From assembly GCA_016700055.1 (NCBI GenBank), contig CP064997.1:124001-188000 (forward strand): a stretch of 64,000 nt of DNA, in the 5' to 3' direction. Positions within the stretch are counted from its first letter, which is position 1. Each line of letters begins with the position of its first letter. This stretch comes from Actinomycetota bacterium (GTDB lineage Bacteria > Actinomycetota > Acidimicrobiia > Acidimicrobiales > Ilumatobacteraceae). Positions 58,861-64,000 of this stretch are shown here, in pieces. The notes under the pieces were generated by a model that saw only the letters and a list, made by a program, of their open reading frames with translations, ran no database searches and was not told the DNA's origin. The translations under genes and the position numbers were made by a program.

Positions 58861-59690
58861 CGACGACGGAGAGCCCCTCGAGCGGGGCGGACGAGCGTGG
58901 CGACGAGGCCTCCGAGTTGCTCCAGCTGGCCGCGCGCCTGGCCCGCGAGGCCGGCACCCTCGTGCGCGAGGGACGGGCGCACGGTCTGGTGGAGCCCCAG
59001 ACGAAGTCGAGCGTGACCGACATGGTCACCGAGTTCGACGTCCGTGCCGAGCGGCTCATCGTCACCGGCATCCTCGCCCGGCGCCCGGCCGACGGTGTGA
59101 TCGGCGAAGAGGGCACCGACCGCCACGGCACGAGCGGCATCCGCTGGCTCGTCGACCCGATCGACGGGACGACGAACTACTGGTACGGACTCGCCGGGTA
59201 CGCGGTGTCGATCGCCGCCGTCGACGAGCTGGGAGCGCTCGTCGGGGCAGTCCACCTACCCGCGACCGACGAGCTGTTCACGGCCCGGCGCGGCCACGGC
59301 GCCCGTCTCGACGGAAACACGCTGCACCCCTCGCCGACACCGACCCTTGCCGGCGCACTCGTCGGCACCGGCTTCAGCTACGTCCCCGAACGTCGCGTCC
59401 GCCAGGCCCGCCGCCTGGCCGACCTCATCGGCCGGGTGCGCGACGTGCGCCGCTTCGGCGCCGCCGCCGCCGACCTCTGCTACGTCGCCGCGGGGCGCCT
59501 CGACGTCTACTTCGAGGAGTACCTGAACCCGTGGGACATGGCAGCCGGCGAGCTGATCGCCCGTGAGGCCGGCTGCCGTACGGGCAACTTCGCCGGTGGT
59601 GTCGCCCGGCCCGAAGAAGTGCTCGTGACGGCGCCTCAGCTCTTCGAACCGATGGTTGCCCTACTGGCCGAGACCGCACCCTCTGGCTGA
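58857..59690 (+). CDS. Inositol monophosphatase-family protein
   Basis: A 277-residue phosphatase with GEEG, DPIDGTTNYW and PWDMAAGELIAREAGC, the three metal-binding motifs. It dephosphorylates inositol phosphate or related compounds (histidinol phosphate and fructose bisphosphate relatives exist). ATG 58857 is coupled to the small membrane protein. Inositol metabolism fits pgsA and mshC in this window. Confidence 0.9.
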   Translation: MTTTESPSSGADERGDEASELLQLAARLAREAGTLVREGRAHGLVEPQTKSSVTDMVTEFDVRAERLIVTGILARRPADGVIGEEGTDRHGTSGIRWLVDPIDGTTNYWYGLAGYAVSIAAVDELGALVGAVHLPATDELFTARRGHGARLDGNTLHPSPTPTLAGALVGTGFSYVPERRVRQARRLADLIGRVRDVRRFGAAAADLCYVAAGRLDVYFEEYLNPWDMAAGELIAREAGCRTGNFAGGVARPEEVLVTAPQLFEPMVALLAETAPSG

Positions 59691-59754
59691 CCCCGCGCGC
59701 CCTCCGTGGGGCTCTGCACGACAGGTCACCCCCGGTTGGGGCATCATTGCGTCC

Positions 59755-60435
59755 GTGGGTACCCGCATCTTGACCGTCGAGGACGACGAGCGCATTCGCA
59801 CAGCCGTGAAGCTCGCCCTCGAAGACGAGGGATGGACGGTCGACGAAGCGGCGAGTGGCGAAGAGGCGATCGCCACCTTCAACATGCATCCGGCCGACGT
59901 CGTGCTGATCGACATCATGCTGCCCGGCATCGACGGTTTCGAGCTCTGCCGGTCGCTGCGGCGCACGAGCGACGTCCCCGTCGTGATGGTCACCGCGCGC
60001 GCCGACACCCACGACGTCGTCGCCGGCCTCGAAGCGGGCGCCGACGACTACCTCACCAAACCGTTCGCCCCGAAGGAGCTGTCGGCCCGCATCAGGGCGC
60101 TGCTGCGCCGCGTGCGCCCCTCGCACCCGCTGCACCCGCGTCTCGTGTTCGGCGACCTCGAGATCGTGCCCGACGAGGGCAAGGTGATGCTCGGTGGCAC
60201 CGAGGTGCACCTCACGAAGACCGAGTTCCGCCTGCTCGTCGAGCTGGCTCAGCAGCCCGGGCGGGTGTTCAGCCGGGAGATGCTGCTCGACAAGGTGTGG
60301 GGCTACGGCTACTTCGGCGACGGCCGCCTGGTCGACGTGCACGTGCGGCGACTGCGCACCAAGGTCGAGGCCGATCCGGCCAACCCGCGTCACGTGGTGA
60401 CGGTCCGAGGGCTCGGGTACCGGCTCCAGGCGTGA
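59755..60435 (+). CDS. mtrA: OmpR-family response regulator, MtrA-like
   Basis: A 226-residue regulator. The receiver domain has phosphoacceptor Asp53 in VLIDIMLPG and Lys102 in LTKPFAPKE; a winged helix (LTKTEFRLLVELAQQPGRVFSREMLL and DVHVRRLRTKVE) follows. The histidine kinase comes next (GTGA) and a GerMN lipoprotein after it, the mtrA-mtrB-lpqB order. MtrAB controls cell wall and division genes in actinobacteria. GTG 59755 is the likely start; the frame upstream is Pro-rich and overlaps the previous gene. Confidence 0.85.
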   Translation: MGTRILTVEDDERIRTAVKLALEDEGWTVDEAASGEEAIATFNMHPADVVLIDIMLPGIDGFELCRSLRRTSDVPVVMVTARADTHDVVAGLEAGADDYLTKPFAPKELSARIRALLRRVRPSHPLHPRLVFGDLEIVPDEGKVMLGGTEVHLTKTEFRLLVELAQQPGRVFSREMLLDKVWGYGYFGDGRLVDVHVRRLRTKVEADPANPRHVVTVRGLGYRLQA

Positions 60436-61904
60436 CCGCCGCCACTGCCCCGCCGGAGCCGCTGGCGGCCACCGGGTGGCGGGGGCGCATCCAGGCTGGC
60501 CTGGCGAAGCTGCGCCCCGGCCCGTGGTCGCTGCGGACTCGCATCCTTTCCGCCTTCGGGCTCGGGGCGCTCGCGCTCTCCGCGTTCTTGACGGTGGCCA
60601 CCTACAACTTCACCAAGTCGAGCCTGCTCGACCAGCGCGAGTCGGCGAGCGTCGAGCAGGCGACGAGCAACGCGCGGCGCATGCTCGCCGACCTGCGGTC
60701 GGATCCGGCGAGCGTGCAGACGCTGCTCGATCGCCTGGCAGCCGAACGCCCGCTGGTGAACTACCGCGACACGTGGACCGCCGGTGACGCACGCTTCGGG
60801 CGAACCGAGCTGCCCCAAGCGCTGCACGACCGTGTGGTCCTCGACCGCGTCTCGGCCAAGCAGCTCGTGACGATCGAGGGCGAACCGATGCTCGTCGTCG
60901 GCATCCCCCTGCCCGAGGTGGACGCCGCCTACTTCGAGTTCGCGTCCTACGCCGACGTGCGCGACACGCTCGGCAGCGTGTGGATCGCGCTGCTGATCGC
61001 GTCTGCGATCAGCACCCTGCTCGGGGTCGTCCTCGGAGCCGTGTCTGCCAGCCGCGCGGTGCGCCCCCTCAGCGTCGCCTCCCAGGCCGCCAAGGCGATG
61101 GCCGGCGGTCGCCTCGACACGCGCCTCGAACCGAGCGACGATCCCGACCTGCGAGTGCTGACCGACTCGTTCAACGAGATGGCCGCCGCGCTGCAGGAGC
61201 GGGTCGAGCGCGACGCCCGCTTCGCCTCCGACGTCAGCCACGAGCTGCGCTCACCGCTCATGACGCTCTCCGCCTCGGTCGAGGTGATGCAGGCACGGCG
61301 CGAGGAGATGCCCGAGCGCGCGCAGGCGGCCCTCGACCTGCTCGTCGGCGACGTCTCGCGCTTTCAGGGTCTCGTCGAGGACCTGCTCGAGATCTCCCGC
61401 TTCGACGCCGGCGCGGTGCGCCTCAACCTCGACGAGTTGCTGGTCGGCGAGTTCGTGCGCCAGGCGGTCGCCGTCAGCAGCCTGCCGAACACACCGGTGT
61501 CGATCGACGAGCGGGCCAGCTCGCTGATGATCAGGGGCGACCGGCGGCGCCTCGCCCGGGTGGTGGCGAACCTGATCGACAACGGCCGGATCCACGGCGG
61601 CGGCGAGCTCGAGGTCACCGTCGCCCCTTCGATCGAAGCCGACGACGAGCCGATCGGCCAGGTGCAGATCGTCGTCGAAGACCACGGCCAAGGCGTCGCC
61701 CCCGAGGATCGCTCGCTGGTGTTCGAGCGCTTCGCCAGAGGTGGGGTGGCCGGGCGCAGGGCGGGATCCGAGGGAGTCGGGCTCGGGCTCGCCCTCGTCG
61801 CCGAGCACGTCCGCCTGCACGGTGGCAGGGCGTGGGTCGAGGACCGAGCCGACGGAGAGCCCGGAGCGCGATTCGTGATCGAGCTGCCCACGGAGGAGCT
61901 CTAG
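60432..61904 (+). CDS. mtrB: Sensor histidine kinase, MtrB-like
   Basis: A 490-residue kinase with a first membrane helix (about 40-62), an external sensor (about 63-180), a second helix (about 182-205), a HAMP domain and FASDVSHELRSPL (phospho-His), then the ATPase: NLIDNGRIHGGG, DHGQGVAPEDRSLVFERFARG and GVGLGLALVAEH. It signals to the upstream regulator. GTG 60432 overlaps the regulator stop as GTGA. Confidence 0.85.
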   Translation: MTAATAPPEPLAATGWRGRIQAGLAKLRPGPWSLRTRILSAFGLGALALSAFLTVATYNFTKSSLLDQRESASVEQATSNARRMLADLRSDPASVQTLLDRLAAERPLVNYRDTWTAGDARFGRTELPQALHDRVVLDRVSAKQLVTIEGEPMLVVGIPLPEVDAAYFEFASYADVRDTLGSVWIALLIASAISTLLGVVLGAVSASRAVRPLSVASQAAKAMAGGRLDTRLEPSDDPDLRVLTDSFNEMAAALQERVERDARFASDVSHELRSPLMTLSASVEVMQARREEMPERAQAALDLLVGDVSRFQGLVEDLLEISRFDAGAVRLNLDELLVGEFVRQAVAVSSLPNTPVSIDERASSLMIRGDRRRLARVVANLIDNGRIHGGGELEVTVAPSIEADDEPIGQVQIVVEDHGQGVAPEDRSLVFERFARGGVAGRRAGSEGVGLGLALVAEHVRLHGGRAWVEDRADGEPGARFVIELPTEEL

Positions 61905-62527
61905 TGCCCGGGCGGCGCGGCGTTGCCGCGGTCGTGGCGCTCGCGTTACTCCTCGCCGGTTGCGGCATCGAGCCCGACTCCGCCCCCCGCGACCTCACCC
62001 CCGACGAGCAGGACGGCTCGGGCGACCTCGGCGGAGCCGACGGCGACGCGCAAGAGGGTTCGGGCACGCGCGTCTACCTGATCGACGCCGGCGCTCCCGG
62101 GCAAGCGGCGGTGCTGCGCGCCGTCGGCCGCGACGTGAGGCCGACGCCGACGGAAGCGCTGCTGGCGTTGCTCGACGGGCCGAGCGACGGCGAGCAGGAA
62201 CAGCGGCTGAGCACGGCGATCCCCGAGGGCACCGTGCTCCACTCGGCCAGGTTCTCCCCCCGCCCCACCCTCGTCGTCGACCTCTCCGAGCGCATCTTCG
62301 AGGCGACGGGCGACGTGTTGGTCGACGCCGTCGCCCAGGTGGTGTTCACCGCGAGTGAGCTCGAAGACGTCGAACGGGTGGAGCTGCTGGTCGAGGGCAA
62401 GCGCAACGAGTGGCCACGCGGCGACGGCACCCTCGTCGGCGAGCCGCTGACGGTGTTCGACTTCCCCGGCCGGGCGGCGTCGACCCAACCCGACTTCCCC
62501 GCGGTTCTCCCGGGCAATTCGGACTGA
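61904..62527 (+). CDS. GerMN-domain lipoprotein, reduced LpqB-like
   Basis: The 207-residue protein has a lipobox LLLAGC (Cys20), a short acidic linker and a GerMN domain (about residues 65-180: TEALLALLDGPSDGEQEQRLSTAIP, LVVDLSERIF). LpqB in other actinobacteria has this domain plus a large beta-propeller; here the propeller is missing. Its position after mtrB supports the LpqB link. GTG 61904 overlaps the mtrB TAG by one base; GGAGGAG precedes it. Confidence 0.8.
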   Translation: MPGRRGVAAVVALALLLAGCGIEPDSAPRDLTPDEQDGSGDLGGADGDAQEGSGTRVYLIDAGAPGQAAVLRAVGRDVRPTPTEALLALLDGPSDGEQEQRLSTAIPEGTVLHSARFSPRPTLVVDLSERIFEATGDVLVDAVAQVVFTASELEDVERVELLVEGKRNEWPRGDGTLVGEPLTVFDFPGRAASTQPDFPAVLPGNSD

Positions 62528-62549
62528 CCTCGCTAGCCTCGGGGGGTCC

Positions 62550-64000
62550 ATGGGCGAGCGCATCGGGGTGCTGACGAGCGGTGGCGATGCCCCTGGGATG
62601 AACGCCGCGCTCCGCGCCGTCGTGCGCACCGCCGTCAACCGCAGGGCCGAGGTCTTCGCCATCTTCGAAGGCTTCCAGGGCATGGTCGACGGAGGCGACG
62701 AGATCCGTCGAATGGACTGGGCCGACGTCGGCGGCATCCTTCACGCCGGCGGCACGATGATCGGAACCGCCCGCTCCGACGAGTTCCGCACCCGGAAGGG
62801 TCGCCTGGCCGCGGTGCGCAACCTGATCGACCACGGCATCGACCGGCTCGTGGTCATCGGCGGTGACGGCAGCCTTACCGGGGCGAACCTGCTGCACCAG
62901 GAGTGGTCCGGCCTGATCGACGAGCTGATCGCCGGCGGCGAGCTCGACTCCGACGCCGGCAAGCGGCACCCCCGCCTCCACGTCGTCGGGCTCGTCGGTT
63001 CGATCGACAACGACATGGTCGGTGTCGACATGACCATCGGCGCCGACACCGCCCTGCACCGCATCGTCGAGGCGATCGACGCCATCTCCAGCACGGCCGC
63101 CAGCCACCAGCGAACGTTCGTCGTCGAGGTCATGGGGCGCCGCTGCGGGTACCTTGCCCTGCGCGGGGCCATCGCCGGTGGCGCCGACTGGCTGTTCATC
63201 CCCGAGGACCCGCCCGAGCCGGGATGGGAGGATCGCCTCTGCGCGTCTCTCCGGGAAGGCCGCGACGCGGGCCGGCGCGACAGCATCGTCGTCATCGCCG
63301 AGGGCGCCATCGATCGCGCGGGAGCGCCGATCACCAGCGACTACGTGCGCGATCTGCTCACCGAACGCCTCGGCGAGGACACCCGCGTCACCGTGCTCGG
63401 CCACGTCCAGCGCGGCGGTGCACCATCGGCCTTCGACAGGTACATGAGCACCGTGCTCGGTCACGCCGCGGTAGACGAACTGCTCACCGCTCACGACGAC
63501 AGCGAGCCGCTCGTCATCGGCCTGCGCAGCAACCGGATCACGCGCACCCCGCTCACGGCGGCGGTCGAGGCCACCGTCGCCGTCAACGACGCCCTGAAGC
63601 GCGGTGACTACGCCACCGCCCTGTCCGGGCGCGGAGCGAGCTTTCGCGAATCCCTCGACGCCCTCGACACGCTCGTCAAGGTGCCCCCGGCCGAACGCGT
63701 CTTGCCGAGCCGCCAGCTGCGCATCGCCGTGCTCCATGCCGGCGGGCTGGCCCCGGGGATGAACACCGCCACCCGGGTGGCGGTGCGCTTCGGCCTCGAC
63801 CGCGGGCACACGATGCTCGGCATCCACGACGGCTTCAACGGTCTCGTCGACGGCGAGGTCCGCGAGATGGAGTGGCGCAGCGTCAGCTCGTGGGCCACCC
63901 AAGGTGGGGCGAACCTCGGCGTCAGCCGGCGTGAGCTGAGCGGCAAGGACCTGTACGCGATCGCGCGCACGATTGAGCGCGAGCGCATCGACGCGCTGGT
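62550..64000 (+). CDS. Two-domain ATP-dependent 6-phosphofructokinase (partial, 3' end outside)
   Basis: The gene continues past the window; 483 codons are visible. Residues 1-380 are one PFK domain: LTSGGDAPGMNAALRAVV, GGDGS at 104-108 (Gly at the ATP-selecting position), catalytic Asp153 in GSIDNDMVGVDMTIG and MGRRCGYLAL. At residue 390 a second domain begins, LRIAVLHAGGLAPGMNTATR, with the Gly loop altered (AGGLAPG). The double arrangement is that of eukaryotic PFK, where the second half became regulatory. Gly before SIDND and GGDGS predict ATP, not pyrophosphate. A TAGCCT lies ten bases before the ATG. Confidence 0.9.
   Translation, partial: MGERIGVLTSGGDAPGMNAALRAVVRTAVNRRAEVFAIFEGFQGMVDGGDEIRRMDWADVGGILHAGGTMIGTARSDEFRTRKGRLAAVRNLIDHGIDRLVVIGGDGSLTGANLLHQEWSGLIDELIAGGELDSDAGKRHPRLHVVGLVGSIDNDMVGVDMTIGADTALHRIVEAIDAISSTAASHQRTFVVEVMGRRCGYLALRGAIAGGADWLFIPEDPPEPGWEDRLCASLREGRDAGRRDSIVVIAEGAIDRAGAPITSDYVRDLLTERLGEDTRVTVLGHVQRGGAPSAFDRYMSTVLGHAAVDELLTAHDDSEPLVIGLRSNRITRTPLTAAVEATVAVNDALKRGDYATALSGRGASFRESLDALDTLVKVPPAERVLPSRQLRIAVLHAGGLAPGMNTATRVAVRFGLDRGHTMLGIHDGFNGLVDGEVREMEWRSVSSWATQGGANLGVSRRELSGKDLYAIARTIERERIDAL

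Noticed and set aside
1..64000. CRISPR arrays, tRNA or rRNA genes, insertion sequences, prophage, biosynthetic clusters
   Set aside because: None was seen. Repeats present are short tandem or intragenic coding repeats, without spacers, transposase or integrase genes.

Overview
The window is one 64 kb piece of a high-GC actinobacterial chromosome. Several systems point to Actinomycetota: a mycothiol ligase (MshC-like) next to an F420:NADP oxidoreductase, phosphatidylinositol-phosphate synthase with a PIM-type acyltransferase, the proteasome activator Bpa, SepF and DivIVA without FtsA, an MtrA/MtrB-like two-component pair, and a polyprenyl-phosphomannose synthase. The mix (mycolic-acid-free context, reduced LpqB, two-domain PFK) resembles Acidimicrobiia more than mycobacteria, but that placement is inference. 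No rRNA, tRNA, CRISPR array, insertion sequence or prophage was seen. The gene order looks like core chromosome throughout.

Layout. 0-9.6 kb: the tail of an MscS channel, a Crp/Fnr regulator and an orphan gene; then patA and pgsA (minus); an EF-G-like factor interrupted by a one-base frameshift plus a small coupled gene (plus); then a membrane protein, HIT protein and thrS (minus) and a PlsC acyltransferase. This is the mycobacterial thrS-HIT-pgsA-patA cluster split by an inverted EF-G cassette. 9.7-18 kb: mshC and F420 oxidoreductase, fabI/inhA-like, a DUF255 thioredoxin-domain protein, a lipoprotein, then a thiolase/DUF35 pair and a nitroreductase with an uncharacterised partner. 18-24 kb: dnaE, bpa, a phosphodiesterase-type protein and an Rrf2 regulator.

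24-47.5 kb: one continuous minus-strand block, the division and cell wall (dcw) cluster: mraZ, rsmH, ftsL, ftsI, murE, mraY, murD, ftsW, murG, murC, murB, ftsQ, ftsZ, yggS, sepF, yggT, divIVA, ileS, DUF167, a DksA-like protein with a histone-H1-like tail, lspA and rluD. Most steps are joined by four-base start/stop overlaps. murF is absent from its normal place between murE and mraY. A promoter with four GTGGGG/GTGGCG MraZ boxes precedes mraZ.

47.7-64 kb: a divergent M23 peptidoglycan hydrolase with a nearly identical internal duplication; a minus-strand lipoate ligase-like/HNH/small protein/ROK kinase run; a MoxR-DUF58-transglutaminase operon; DUF3040, dinB and polyprenyl-phosphomannose synthase; a small membrane protein with an inositol monophosphatase; the MtrA-MtrB-like-GerMN lipoprotein operon; and the start of a two-domain 6-phosphofructokinase that runs off the window.

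Regulation. At many first genes of transcription units a TANNNT -10 hexamer lies only 6-10 bases before the start codon with no Shine-Dalgarno, which suggests widespread leaderless transcription. The most notable points are the EF-G frameshift in the G4 motif, the missing murF, the cysteine-less DksA-like protein, the duplicated PFK, and the near-identical repeats in the M23 hydrolase.
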